This document shows, piece by piece, positions 49,209 through 59,063 of a stretch of DNA of 64,000 nucleotides. The notes beneath the pieces were generated by a model that was given only the letters and a program-made list of their open reading frames with translations, made no database searches and was not told the DNA's origin. Made by a program: the position numbers and the translations under genes. Every line of letters begins with the position of its first letter. The stretch's first letter is position 1. Source of the stretch: Nitrospirota bacterium (lineage in GTDB: Bacteria; Nitrospirota; Nitrospiria; SBBL01; JAADHI01); assembly GCA_029261195.1 (NCBI GenBank), contig JAJDBU010000065.1, positions 1-64,000 of the forward strand, in the 5' to 3' direction.

Positions 49209-49301
49209 TGGCGGAGAGAGGGGGATTTGAACCCCCGAGACAGCTACAAACCGCCTACACGATTTCCAATCGTGCTCCTTCAACCGCTCGGACACCTCTC
49301 C
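49209..49301 (-). tRNA. tRNA-Ser (anticodon GGA), CCA encoded
   Basis: ggagaggtgtccgagcgg..ttGGAaa..long variable arm..ggttcgaatcc..tctctccgcca. Confidence 0.93.
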
Positions 49302-49356
49302 TTATGATTCTATAATTACTTTATAACAGTTGCTTTGATTCTCGACAAAACATCGG

Positions 49357-49445
49357 CGGAGAAAGGGGGATTCGAACCCCCGGTGGAGTTACCCCCACAC
49401 CTGATTTCGAGTCAGGCGCCTTCAACCGAGCTCGGCCATCTCTCC
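49357..49445 (-). tRNA. tRNA-Ser (anticodon CGA), CCA not encoded
   Basis: ggagagatggccgagc..ctCGAaa..long variable arm..ggttcgaatcc..tttctccg followed by ccg. Confidence 0.92.
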
Positions 49446-49451
49446 AATAAA

Positions 49452-49958
49452 TCATCCCCGTAAGTCGCCGAAAAGTTTTCCCAGTAATGAGGACGCATCC
49501 TCAGCAAGTACGCCACCAAGCACCTCCATGCGATGATTCAAGCGAGGCTCCCGGACAAGATCCACGATAGAACCGCAACCGCCTCCTCTGGGATCATAGG
49601 CCCCGAAAACCAGACGATCCACCCTGGATTGCACTAAGGCCCCGGCGCACATCACGCAGGGTTCGAGGGTGACATAAAGCGTACCGCCTAAGCGCCAACG
49701 CCCCAGATTTTTTGAAGCCTCACTCAGCACCAACATTTCGGCATGAGCGGTCGCATCAAGGCGCTCTTCCTTTAAATTGTGTGCGGCCACCGTGACTTCA
49801 TCACAAACAAGTACGGCACCGACAGGCACCTCGCCAAGACATAAAGCTTTCTCTGCTTCAGCAAGTGCCTGTCTCATCAGTCGCATATCTAAGTCACTTG
49901 GAAGCATAAAATTAAGGGCGACTGTCCGAGAACGTGCGGCGGATTTTATGAGAATCAC
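49452..49958 (-). CDS. tadA: tRNA-specific adenosine deaminase (start may be internal)
   Basis: 'ATAHAEMLVLSEA', 'VTLEPCVMCAGALVQSRVDRLVFGA'. Confidence 0.9.
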   Translation of the reverse strand: MILIKSAARSRTVALNFMLPSDLDMRLMRQALAEAEKALCLGEVPVGAVLVCDEVTVAAHNLKEERLDATAHAEMLVLSEASKNLGRWRLGGTLYVTLEPCVMCAGALVQSRVDRLVFGAYDPRGGGCGSIVDLVREPRLNHRMEVLGGVLAEDASSLLGKLFGDLRG

Positions 49959-50124
49959 TCTCTGTTGTCAAGATAATGCCCCCTGCAAATTTTGAAGAAA
50001 ATTGCAGGTAAATACTCCCTGGGCAAACATAATCATCGCAGGGGCGTATCGATTTTATTCCCCCGGAATGATGTGCTATGATCACGCCAATTTTTAATCA
50101 TCCATATGAAAATGGGGGGAAAGT

Positions 50125-50724
50125 ATGGTCGCAGAATTTAAAGATGTTGTCGATTTTCATCAACACCTCTGTCTCGATATTGCCATTGGATATCGTGCGG
50201 GCTTAGCCTTGGTCCGCGAAATGGGGGATGAATTAAAAAACATGAAAGAGGTCGTTGCCCACGTCGGGAATGAAACCTGTGCAGTGGACGCCATTCAGGA
50301 AGTCACCGGCTGCACCTTTGGCAAACGCAACATCTATTTGGATCACATAGGAAAGCCGGTCTACATCCTTCAGAACACAAAAACAGGCAATGCCGTCCGG
50401 GCTTACTGCACTTATTGGGAAAGTTTTGATCATACGGAATTACGCACCCTGAGAAAGGCGGCGAAAGCGGCAGATGCCAGTGGCGCGCAGAAAGCAGCGC
50501 TCTTAAAAAAGACAGAAGAAACCATCGAAGCCGTCTTAGCGGCCCCGGAATCAGAACTCTTTGCTATCACTCGTATCAAACTCCCTGCACCGCCGAAGTC
50601 CGGGAAATACGTAGCTGAAGCCTGTGCGGACTGTGGTGAGCAGGCCGATGTCGCCCTCCTACGGGAAGTGAGTGGAAAGCGGCTCTGCACAGAATGCGGC
50701 GTAAAAGAAACTGTCGGGACTTAA
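50125..50724 (+). CDS. FmdE-family protein with C-terminal zinc ribbon
   Basis: 'FHQHLCLDIAIGYRAG', 'TGCTFGKRNIY', C-terminal 'CADCGEQ..LCTECG'. Confidence 0.85.
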   Translation: MVAEFKDVVDFHQHLCLDIAIGYRAGLALVREMGDELKNMKEVVAHVGNETCAVDAIQEVTGCTFGKRNIYLDHIGKPVYILQNTKTGNAVRAYCTYWESFDHTELRTLRKAAKAADASGAQKAALLKKTEETIEAVLAAPESELFAITRIKLPAPPKSGKYVAEACADCGEQADVALLREVSGKRLCTECGVKETVGT

Positions 50725-50725
50725 G

Positions 50726-51271
50726 ATGACTGCAAATCGCCTGGCGATAGGAGCACCGGCTCCCGATTTCAATCTGCCGTCAGTGGACGGACGAAACTAT
50801 TTTCTGAGGGATTTCCAGGATAAGAAGGTGCTTGTCGTCCTTTTCACATGCAACCATTGCCCCTATGTTCAGGCCTACGAACAGCGTTTGATCGCAATTC
50901 AAAGCGATTTTTCATCCCAGGGTGTGGCTCTCGTCGCGATTAACTCAAACGAAACGAAAAACCATCCGGAAGACAGCTTCCCCAACATGGTAGTGCGTGC
51001 AAAAAAAGAGGGTTTTAATTTCTCCTATCTCCGTGACGAAACGCAAGAAGTTGCAGATGCCTACGGCGCCCACTACACACCGGAGGCCTTTCTTTTTGAC
51101 AAGGAAAGAAAACTCCGTTTTACCGGACGTATTGATGACAACTGGCGGGATGCAGACAAGGCTAAATCACACGATCTAAGAGACGCGATCGAAGCGCTAC
51201 TTGCGGGAAACGAGGTCAGACTATCGGAAACACATGCAATCGGCTGTACGATCAAGTGGGCGCAATTTTAA
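50726..51271 (+). CDS. Thioredoxin-like AhpC/TSA-family protein
   Basis: 'APAPDFNLPSVDG', 'LVVLFTCNHCPYVQAYEQRL'. Confidence 0.87.
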   Translation: MTANRLAIGAPAPDFNLPSVDGRNYFLRDFQDKKVLVVLFTCNHCPYVQAYEQRLIAIQSDFSSQGVALVAINSNETKNHPEDSFPNMVVRAKKEGFNFSYLRDETQEVADAYGAHYTPEAFLFDKERKLRFTGRIDDNWRDADKAKSHDLRDAIEALLAGNEVRLSETHAIGCTIKWAQF

Positions 51272-51310
51272 ATAATCCTACCTTTTAGAATCTCCCCTCT
51301 AGGATAAAAA

Positions 51311-52366
51311 ATGGCAGGCAACACATTCGGACAGGTTTTCCGGGTCACCACCTTTGGCGAAAGCCACGGCATTGCTCTCGGTGGCATCGTCGACGGTTGT
51401 CCGGCAGGGCTGGCACTTTCAGAAAACGACTTGCAAGTTGACTTAGATCGCAGAAAACCGGGACAGAATCGTCTTCAAACTCAGAGAAAAGAACCTGATA
51501 CGGTTCAGATTTTCTCTGGCCTCTTTGAGGGTTTAAGCACGGGCACCCCGATTGCCTTCGCTGTTTTTAACGAAGATAAGCGATCAAAGGATTACAGGGC
51601 TATCAAGGATAGGTTCCGACCGGGACACGCCGACTACACCTATTTTAAAAAATACGGCACACGGGATTATCGAGGCGGGGGTCGCTCTTCAGCCCGTGAA
51701 ACGCTAGCCCGTGTCGCAGCAGGCGCGATTGCTCGAAAAATTCTTGCCCTGGAAGGCATTAAAATTGTGGGCTATGTCAGCCAAATCGGTTCGGTCAAAA
51801 TCAACAAGGTTGTCCCCGAAGAAATATCAAAAAACCAGCTCTTTTGCCCGGACCCGGATGCCGTCTCTGAAATGGAGGCAATGATCCGACAAGTTCAGTC
51901 CGAACGCGACTCCATCGGGGCTATGGTCGAAGTAAGCGCAAAGGGAGTTCCGCCGGGTTTGGGAGAGCCGGTATTTGAAAAACTGGATGCTACTTTGGCG
52001 GGAGCGATGATGTCGATCAATGCCGTCAAAGGCGTCGAAATTGGAGACGGCCTCAATGTCGTTTCTTTACGAGGAAGCCAAAATTGCGACGCAATCACAC
52101 CCGACGGATTTCGTTCTAATCATGCCGGTGGCATCCTTGGCGGCATTTCAAACGGCGATGAAATCCTTGTTCGACTCGCCCTGAAACCGACCTCTTCTAT
52201 TGCGATTGAGCAGGAAACAATCGATATCCATGGTAAATCGACAACGATAGCGACAAAAGGTCGGCACGACCCCTGCGTGGGTATACGGGCCGTTCCAATT
52301 GCCGAAGCGATGATGGCGCTCGTACTGGTCGACTTTTTACTGAGAAATAAACTATCCAGAATATAA
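51311..52366 (+). CDS. aroC: Chorismate synthase
   Basis: '[20 protein letters not shown]', '[24 protein letters not shown]'. Confidence 0.96.
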   Translation: MAGNTFGQVFRVTTFGESHGIALGGIVDGCPAGLALSENDLQVDLDRRKPGQNRLQTQRKEPDTVQIFSGLFEGLSTGTPIAFAVFNEDKRSKDYRAIKDRFRPGHADYTYFKKYGTRDYRGGGRSSARETLARVAAGAIARKILALEGIKIVGYVSQIGSVKINKVVPEEISKNQLFCPDPDAVSEMEAMIRQVQSERDSIGAMVEVSAKGVPPGLGEPVFEKLDATLAGAMMSINAVKGVEIGDGLNVVSLRGSQNCDAITPDGFRSNHAGGILGGISNGDEILVRLALKPTSSIAIEQETIDIHGKSTTIATKGRHDPCVGIRAVPIAEAMMALVLVDFLLRNKLSRI

Positions 52367-52576
52367 GCATCATTTGCAGCTTGAAGAGCTGTTTCAGCGT
52401 ATGTGCTTTTTTTCGTCAGATGACGACCTGAAGTCAGAATAAACCGGACGGATTATTAACTTCCTACACACTGCACTATTTCACTCTGCATCTATTCTTC
52501 CTTGACAGTGTTTGACGGTATATTTATTATGTCCAGTCCAATTACTGCTGTCGATTAACATTATCCCGGAGTCCCT

Positions 52577-55189
52577 TTGATAAAATTATTGACGAACAGC
52601 CTGAACCGAGACGAGCTCAACAAAACTGAAAGCATCAAGTGCTGCAATGATGAGCTAGTTAGGTCCCTATTATTCCGCTTATTCTTTCTCCTCACCTCAC
52701 TGTTTATTTTATTTTTCCCGGTTCATTCGATATTCGCACAGCCTGCGCCTGATGAATTCTCACAGTTTGGAGAAAAAAAACTCAATAACTTGACGCCGGG
52801 AGAGTTGGAAAAGGGGAAAGATTTTTTAAAAGCTCGGGAGCAGGGAAACAAAACGCCAAGGGCAGGGATCAATAAGAGGGCTGGCATCTCTTCTAGAACA
52901 ATTGAAACGGACAGTAATAAACCTTCTGTTTCTCCACAAAAAAAGACACCCACTCTGAATCAGCTTTCTCAATTCGAATCCTATCTGAGAGGAAAACATT
53001 CTCAAACCATCTCCCTTGATATCAATCAGTTTGGCTACGATCTTTTTCGGCAAGCCCCGGCATCCTTCAGCCCTGTCGATGTGATTCCGGTGACTTCAGA
53101 TTACCTCCTGGGTCCGGGGGATGAGGTCAGAATCGATATCTGGGGGAAACTCAACGTGGACCACATGCTCGAGATTGATCGTGACGGAAAAATTATTCTA
53201 CCTCAACTCGGAACACTCCATTTGGCCGGGCTTTCTTTTTCTGAGGCAAAAGGTTTTTTACTCAAGGAACTCAGCCGATATTATAAGGCTTCTGAAGTGA
53301 AGATGAATGTCAGTATGGGGCGGCTCCGTTCCATTCGTGCCTTTGTTGTCGGGAAGGCGGCTCATCCCGGGAGTTATACCCTTTCTTCCTTTTCGACGCT
53401 CATCAATGCCCTTTTTTCTGCGGGAGGACCCAGCAAAGTCGGGACGATGCGAAACATTATAGTCAAAAGACACGGGAAAACGATTGTCCAGCTTGATCTC
53501 TACGACCTCCTTTTGAAAGGGAATAAGGGAAAGGATATCCGGCTCATGTCTGAGGATGTCATTTTTATTCCAAGCGTCGGGCCGCTGATCGGGGTTGCTG
53601 GAAATGTAAATGTCCCTGCCATCTATGAATCGAAAGGCAGAATGACCTTGCGAAGCTTGATCAAAATGGCCGGTGGCATCAGTGCAACGGGCTACCTCCA
53701 ACGGGTTCAGGTTGAGCGAATTTTTGAAAACAAGACCAAGATTGTCCTGGATGTTGACCTTGAAGGACTCCCGGGAGAGAGCAATATTCCGGACATTTTA
53801 TTGTCGGATGGTGACCTTGTCCGGGTATTCTCAATAGAAAACAAGATCACCAATGCCGTATCGCTCAAAGGGAACGTCGTTCGTCCAGGCACCTACGAGT
53901 GGAAAAAAGGGATGAGGCTTAAGGACTTGCTCAAGTCCTTTGATGATCTGCTTCCCGACACATTTTTAGATTATGTTCTTATTGAAAGACGAGTGCCACC
54001 CGATCAACACAGGGAATATCTTTCTAGCAATCTGGGGAAACTCTTCCTTGAGGCAGACCTTGAAGAAAACCTTGAAGAAAATATTTTTCTGCACCCGGAT
54101 GACATCATTCTTGTTTACAATCGCTGGGATATCTCTGAGAAAAAACTGGTCCATGTCGAGGGTGCTGTGAACAAACCCGGCGCCTTTGAGTATCGACCTA
54201 ATATGAAACTTTCCGATCTTCTGTATCTTGCCGGAGGGGTGAAGGATGTTGCTTTTCTTGAGGCTGGAGAGTTGACTCGGATTATCCCGACTTCGGAAGG
54301 CCCTGAGATTAAAAGATTTTTCGTCGACCTGGAAGAGGTGCTCTCGGGAGAACGTGCTTCGAATATCCATCTTGCGCCTGACGACCACCTCTCCGTTCAG
54401 ACGGTTCCTGAATGGGAGCTTTACCGAAGCGTTATGATCTCCGGGGAGGTTCGCTTTCCCGGAGGGTATACAAGTAAAAAAGGGGAAAAGCTCTCCTCTT
54501 TGATTGAACGAGCAGGTGGTTACACCGACAATGCTTACCTCAAAGGGGCGGTTTTTTCACGGAAATCGGTCAGAGCCCTGCAACAGCGGCAGTTGGATGA
54601 AGCGATAGACCGCCTTGAGTCACAAATTTTGTCTCAGTCGGCCATGGGCATTGATACGGCACTTACGCCTGAAGCGGCTCAACAGGAACTGGCTGCAACT
54701 ATGCAACGCAAGGCTTTGATTGCAAAGATGCGGTCTGCGAAGGCTTTGGGGCGCATGGCCATTGGTCTTGAGGACTTGGAGTCTTTTGGAGACTCCCCCT
54801 CTAATGTCACTCTCGAAGAGGGGGACCATCTCACCATCCCTGAAAGGCCCCAGCAAATCCAGGTGATTGGGGCTGTATACAATCAAACCGCATTTATCTT
54901 TGATGAGGAAGAAGACGTAGGTGACTATTTAGAAAAAGCGGGGGGATTCACCAAGGCCGCTGATGAGGAGCTGATCTACGTACTCAAGGTTGACGGCACG
55001 GCCCTGTCAAAAAGGCAAACGAAGGGCCTCTTTCGGCGCAGTCTGATGTCACGGGTTCTTGATCCGGGGGATACGATTGTTATTCCTGAGGAGATAGACA
55101 AGATTTCATGGCTGAAAGAGACCAAGGATCTCACTCAAATTCTCTTTCAGATGGCCGTTACCGCCGGCGTCCTGATTGCGACTTTTTAA
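52577..55189 (+). CDS. Wza-like polysaccharide export protein with multiple SLBB domains
   Basis: 870 aa; 'LGPGDEVRIDIWGKLNVDHMLEIDRDGKIILPQLG' plus repeated SLBB-type 'V.GAV..PG.(F/Y)......L.(D/S)L(L/I)..AGG' units. Confidence 0.9.
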   Translation: MIKLLTNSLNRDELNKTESIKCCNDELVRSLLFRLFFLLTSLFILFFPVHSIFAQPAPDEFSQFGEKKLNNLTPGELEKGKDFLKAREQGNKTPRAGINKRAGISSRTIETDSNKPSVSPQKKTPTLNQLSQFESYLRGKHSQTISLDINQFGYDLFRQAPASFSPVDVIPVTSDYLLGPGDEVRIDIWGKLNVDHMLEIDRDGKIILPQLGTLHLAGLSFSEAKGFLLKELSRYYKASEVKMNVSMGRLRSIRAFVVGKAAHPGSYTLSSFSTLINALFSAGGPSKVGTMRNIIVKRHGKTIVQLDLYDLLLKGNKGKDIRLMSEDVIFIPSVGPLIGVAGNVNVPAIYESKGRMTLRSLIKMAGGISATGYLQRVQVERIFENKTKIVLDVDLEGLPGESNIPDILLSDGDLVRVFSIENKITNAVSLKGNVVRPGTYEWKKGMRLKDLLKSFDDLLPDTFLDYVLIERRVPPDQHREYLSSNLGKLFLEADLEENLEENIFLHPDDIILVYNRWDISEKKLVHVEGAVNKPGAFEYRPNMKLSDLLYLAGGVKDVAFLEAGELTRIIPTSEGPEIKRFFVDLEEVLSGERASNIHLAPDDHLSVQTVPEWELYRSVMISGEVRFPGGYTSKKGEKLSSLIERAGGYTDNAYLKGAVFSRKSVRALQQRQLDEAIDRLESQILSQSAMGIDTALTPEAAQQELAATMQRKALIAKMRSAKALGRMAIGLEDLESFGDSPSNVTLEEGDHLTIPERPQQIQVIGAVYNQTAFIFDEEEDVGDYLEKAGGFTKAADEELIYVLKVDGTALSKRQTKGLFRRSLMSRVLDPGDTIVIPEEIDKISWLKETKDLTQILFQMAVTAGVLIATF

Positions 55190-55191
55190 GT

Positions 55192-56394
55192 ATGTCCCCG
55201 CAGCTACAGCCTATAAACGACGACGAAATCAACCTGCTTGACTACTGGCGTGTACTGGTCAAGCGAAAAACGCTACTTGTCAGCATAGTGGGGGCCGCTA
55301 TCTTGGGTTCGGTTTTCATTAGTCTGATGCTGCCGAAAATTTATGCTGCCAGCGCTAGCCTGCTTCCCCCTCAAGATAGCGCCGGCGGTGCGAGTCTGAT
55401 TTCTTCCAGGCTTCCGGGTGGACTTGGAGGGCTTGTCGGAGGTGCTTTAGGCCTGAAATCACCGATCGATCTTTGGGTTGGCATATTAAAGAGTCGGACC
55501 GTTCATGCCGAAATCGTCTCAGAATTTAATTTGAAAGAAGTCTACGAAGTTCCGAACGATGAAACGGCGATTAAAACACTTCGCTCCGCCGTCAATATCA
55601 AAAAATCAAAAGAGCAAATCCTTTCAATTACCGTAGAAGATCGGAATCCTGAACGGGCGGCAGAGCTGGCCAACGCCTTCGTTAGGTCACTCGACAGGAT
55701 CAATCAGGGCATCACGACGACATCGGGCGGTCGCATGCGGGCCTTCGTGGAGGGGAGGCTGGATGAAGCAAAATTGGCTCTGCTTAAGTCGGAAGATGCT
55801 CTGAAGGTTTTTCAGGTGGAGAAGGGCGCCGTCCAGCTTGATGCTCAGTCCGCCGCAATTATTGGAGCAATCGGAGAGGTTAAAGGTCATCTTCTGGCAA
55901 AAGAGGTGGCACTTCAAACTTTACTCTCTTACGCTACAAGTCAGAACTCGGAGGTGAAACTTTTACAAGCTGAGGTCAAAGAGTTAAAACGTGCGCTTCA
56001 GAAACTTGAGGAGGGGGAAAACAATGAGAAGCTTGAGAGAAAATCGATTTTTATCCCCACAGCGCAACTTCCAGATTTAGTGCTGCAATATGTTCGGCTC
56101 CTTCGGAAGGTGAAAATTCATGAAACTTTATTTGAACTCCTGGTGGAACAATTTGAAATTGCCCGGATACAGGAAGCGAAAGACAGCCCGACCGTTCAGG
56201 TCCTGGATGCCGCTATCCCCCCTGAAAAACGAATCAAGCCAAAGAGGGCATTGATCGTCATCCTTTCTACTTTTACCGCCGGTTTTTTCGGTATTTTTGT
56301 CGTTTTTTTTCTGGAATATATCGAGAAGGCAAAAAAAGAAGAAGCCACAACAGAAGCGGGATTAGTGAATGATGAAGCTAAACCGCATGGCTAA
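55192..56394 (+). CDS. Wzz/GNVR-domain chain-length determinant-like protein
   Basis: 'DEINLLDYWRVLVKRKTLLVSIVGAAILGSVF', C-terminal 'PEKRIKPKRALIVILSTFTAGFFGIF'. Confidence 0.88.
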   Translation: MSPQLQPINDDEINLLDYWRVLVKRKTLLVSIVGAAILGSVFISLMLPKIYAASASLLPPQDSAGGASLISSRLPGGLGGLVGGALGLKSPIDLWVGILKSRTVHAEIVSEFNLKEVYEVPNDETAIKTLRSAVNIKKSKEQILSITVEDRNPERAAELANAFVRSLDRINQGITTTSGGRMRAFVEGRLDEAKLALLKSEDALKVFQVEKGAVQLDAQSAAIIGAIGEVKGHLLAKEVALQTLLSYATSQNSEVKLLQAEVKELKRALQKLEEGENNEKLERKSIFIPTAQLPDLVLQYVRLLRKVKIHETLFELLVEQFEIARIQEAKDSPTVQVLDAAIPPEKRIKPKRALIVILSTFTAGFFGIFVVFFLEYIEKAKKEEATTEAGLVNDEAKPHG

Positions 56395-57184
56395 GCTCGT
56401 AGAGAGAAAGACGCTTTTATTGCAAGTCGTGTCACTGGCCGAAGAGGCGGGGGCGGCGATTATGATGGTTTACAATCAGGATGATGTCGGTGTCACCTAC
56501 AAGGACGACGCCTCTCCACTCACGCAGGCCGACCTGGCCGCTCACAATCTGATCATTAATGGGCTTGCGCGACTCACGCCCGATTGGCCCGCCTTGTCAG
56601 AGGAGTCACTTGAGATATCCTACGCTATCCGAAAGACCTGGAATCGTTACTGGCTGATTGACCCACTTGACGGCACCAAAGAATTTGTCAAACACAAGCA
56701 AGCGTTTACCGTCAATATTTCCTTGATTGAAAACGGGAATCCGACGATGGGAGTCGTGTATGCCCCGGCACTGGACCTGCTCTACTATGCATTTGAAGGA
56801 GGGGGTGCCTTCAAAAAAGAAAAAAACGGACCCACCCTTCCAATCTCTGCGGAGAGTAAAGGACATCAGCCGCCTAAGGTCGCGGTCAGCCGGTCTCATA
56901 TCGGCAAAACGACAGCTGATTTTCTTGAAAAAATCGGCCCGCATGAACTGATTCGCATAGGGAGTTCACTGAAACTTTGTCTGGTGGCCGAGGCCGCGGC
57001 GGATCTTTATCCCAGGCTGGGCAGAACAATGGAATGGGACACTGCTGCGGCACAAAGCATTGTGGTGGAAGCGGGAGGAAGCGTCACGGACCCGAAAGGC
57101 CAGCCCCTTCGATACAACAAAGCCGACCTGTCCAACCCCGATTTTTTTGTCCGTGGCATGTCGCCGATCTCTTTACCGCTATGA
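56369..57184 (+). CDS. cysQ: 3'(2'),5'-bisphosphate nucleotidase CysQ
   Basis: 'WLIDPLDGTKEFVKHKQAFTVNISLIENG', 'GRTMEWDTAAAQSIVVEAGG'. Confidence 0.92.
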   Translation: MMKLNRMAKLVERKTLLLQVVSLAEEAGAAIMMVYNQDDVGVTYKDDASPLTQADLAAHNLIINGLARLTPDWPALSEESLEISYAIRKTWNRYWLIDPLDGTKEFVKHKQAFTVNISLIENGNPTMGVVYAPALDLLYYAFEGGGAFKKEKNGPTLPISAESKGHQPPKVAVSRSHIGKTTADFLEKIGPHELIRIGSSLKLCLVAEAAADLYPRLGRTMEWDTAAAQSIVVEAGGSVTDPKGQPLRYNKADLSNPDFFVRGMSPISLPL

Positions 57185-57218
57185 CTATAGCCCCTTAACA
57201 AAAGGACAGGTCGTTTCG

Positions 57219-57530
57219 ATGCCGAAACGGAAACTGGGACTGCTCCTATCGACCCCTCCGAACCACCAAAATCTTCAGACCGTACTTTCCCTTGTAGAAG
57301 AGGCTCTAAATCAAGGCATGACGCCCTATCTCTATCTGATTGATGAAGGGGTGAAAAATGTTGATCTGCCTGTATTTTCCGGATTTTCCGAGCGAGGCCT
57401 CAAGCTATTTGCCTGTGCCTACGGGGCTCAACGCTATGGCATTGCCGTGAGTGACCAGGCGGTCTTCTGCGGACTGGTTGTACTCTCAGACCTCATCAAG
57501 GGCTGCGACCGTTTTATCGTATTCAATTAA
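57219..57530 (+). CDS. DsrE-family protein
   Basis: 103 aa; 'ERGLKLFACAYGAQRYGI' Cys site within a DsrE-like fold. Confidence 0.7.
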   Translation: MPKRKLGLLLSTPPNHQNLQTVLSLVEEALNQGMTPYLYLIDEGVKNVDLPVFSGFSERGLKLFACAYGAQRYGIAVSDQAVFCGLVVLSDLIKGCDRFIVFN

Positions 57531-57531
57531 A

Positions 57532-57879
57532 ATGTCAAAAAAAATTGTTGTGATTTTGAGAAGTGATCCAAGGGTAAGCCATCGTGTCTGTGAAGGCGTT
57601 CGTATCGCGCTCGGGCTAGCATCTGGAGGACATGAGGTGGAGCTGATCTTCACGGAAAACTCCTGCCTTCTTTTAACTGAGGAGGGGGATGAGATGGTCG
57701 ATGGGGAGCTGGCGCTACAGTTTCTCGACACACTCAAGGAATTCATCCCTCTTTTTTTAATCGACAAAGGAGGGACTACTTATATCGACATTGAAGAACT
57801 TGTCTATGAAAGCTGTTTTATTTCACGAGAAGAACTCACATCAAAACTGTCTGCTTCAGATTGTTTACTCAGTTTTTAG
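57532..57879 (+). CDS. DsrE/DsrF (TusC)-like protein
   Basis: 115 aa; 'VVILRSDPRVSHRVCEGVRIALGLASGGHEVELIFTENSCLLL'. Confidence 0.6.
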   Translation: MSKKIVVILRSDPRVSHRVCEGVRIALGLASGGHEVELIFTENSCLLLTEEGDEMVDGELALQFLDTLKEFIPLFLIDKGGTTYIDIEELVYESCFISREELTSKLSASDCLLSF

Positions 57880-57908
57880 GTAGTGAGTGAAAAGTGAATA
57901 AAAATCGA

Positions 57909-58859
57909 CTACGCAGGATTTAAAGCAAGTGTTCCGATATAAGCGACATAGATCAAGAAGAGTAAAATGCCTTCCCAGCGTCTTAAGGTATAACCTGTGC
58001 GGAGAAAGGGAAAGAGCAGTAGGGTCATGATGACCATGACCGGGAGATCCCTCATAAGGACCTCCTTGGAAATGATGATCGGTCTGATCGCGCTTGCGCT
58101 GCCTAAGACGGCGAGTGTATTGAAAATGTTACTGCCCAGAACATTTCCGATGGCAATATCGCCGTGATCCCGCCAGACGGCAACCAGGGAGGTCACGATC
58201 TCCGGTAGGGATGTGCCAATTGCCACGACCGTCAATCCGATAATTAAATCCGAAACACCGAAGGCGCGGGCCACACCGGATGCGCCTTCAACCAATACCT
58301 GTCCCCCTCCTGCCAGGGCCGCAAAACCGGCGACGATTTTGATGAAATCAAGAAAGGGTTTGTTATTTTCGGGCTCTTTCAGCACAAACTCCGCTTCGAC
58401 CTCTGACCGTTCCTTAAGGGACAAACGGACGAGCAGAGCAATATAAACGGCCAAGCCGACAAGCAGCAGCAGACCGAACCACTGGGGAAGGACCCCTCCG
58501 AAGGCAAAAAAATAAACGAGGAGGCTGATGCCGATTAAAAGCGGCACTTCAAGACGAATCAGTCGGATCTGAACGGTGAGGGGACGAATTAAGACGGCGA
58601 GTCCTAAAGCCATGCCGATATTGCCGATATTGCTCCCGACCACATTACCAATTGCAAGGTCTCCCCGGTCGGAGAGGGAAGCGGCAAGGCTGACCGCCAT
58701 TTCCGGGGCGGAAGTGCCTAAGGCCACAATTGTCAGACCGACCACCATCGGCCGGATGCCAAATCGTGTCGCAATGCGCGCAGCGCCGGAAACCATGGCC
58801 TCTGCTCCGAAAGTCAGGAGCAAAAATCCACCGAGTATGTATAGTATATCGATCAGCAT
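57909..58859 (-). CDS. Calcium/sodium antiporter (CaCA family)
   Basis: Duplicated 'GTSAPEMAVSLAA..GNVVGSNIGNIG' and 'GTSLPEIVTSLVA..GNVLGSNIFN'. Confidence 0.92.
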   Translation of the reverse strand: MLIDILYILGGFLLLTFGAEAMVSGAARIATRFGIRPMVVGLTIVALGTSAPEMAVSLAASLSDRGDLAIGNVVGSNIGNIGMALGLAVLIRPLTVQIRLIRLEVPLLIGISLLVYFFAFGGVLPQWFGLLLLVGLAVYIALLVRLSLKERSEVEAEFVLKEPENNKPFLDFIKIVAGFAALAGGGQVLVEGASGVARAFGVSDLIIGLTVVAIGTSLPEIVTSLVAVWRDHGDIAIGNVLGSNIFNTLAVLGSASAIRPIIISKEVLMRDLPVMVIMTLLLFPFLRTGYTLRRWEGILLFLIYVAYIGTLALNPA

Positions 58860-58955
58860 TGAGGGGATTTAAGCTGGAAATTCATGAGCTTGTGTTTATT
58901 TGAGCAAAGGGGGAATACTTCAATATCGTATCGACTATTCAGCCCGGCCTTATGC

Positions 58956-59033
58956 GTCATTCCGGTTATTTTTTGGGCCGGAATCCATATCATTTAGACT
59001 CTGGATTCCCGCTGGAAGCATACGGGAATGACG
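58956..59033 (-). repeat. Two-hairpin palindromic repeat, copy B
   Basis: Reverse complement matches copy A (11838-11913). Confidence 0.8.
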
Positions 59034-59063
59034 GGAAAGGTGGTAAATATTTAGGCACTGGTG

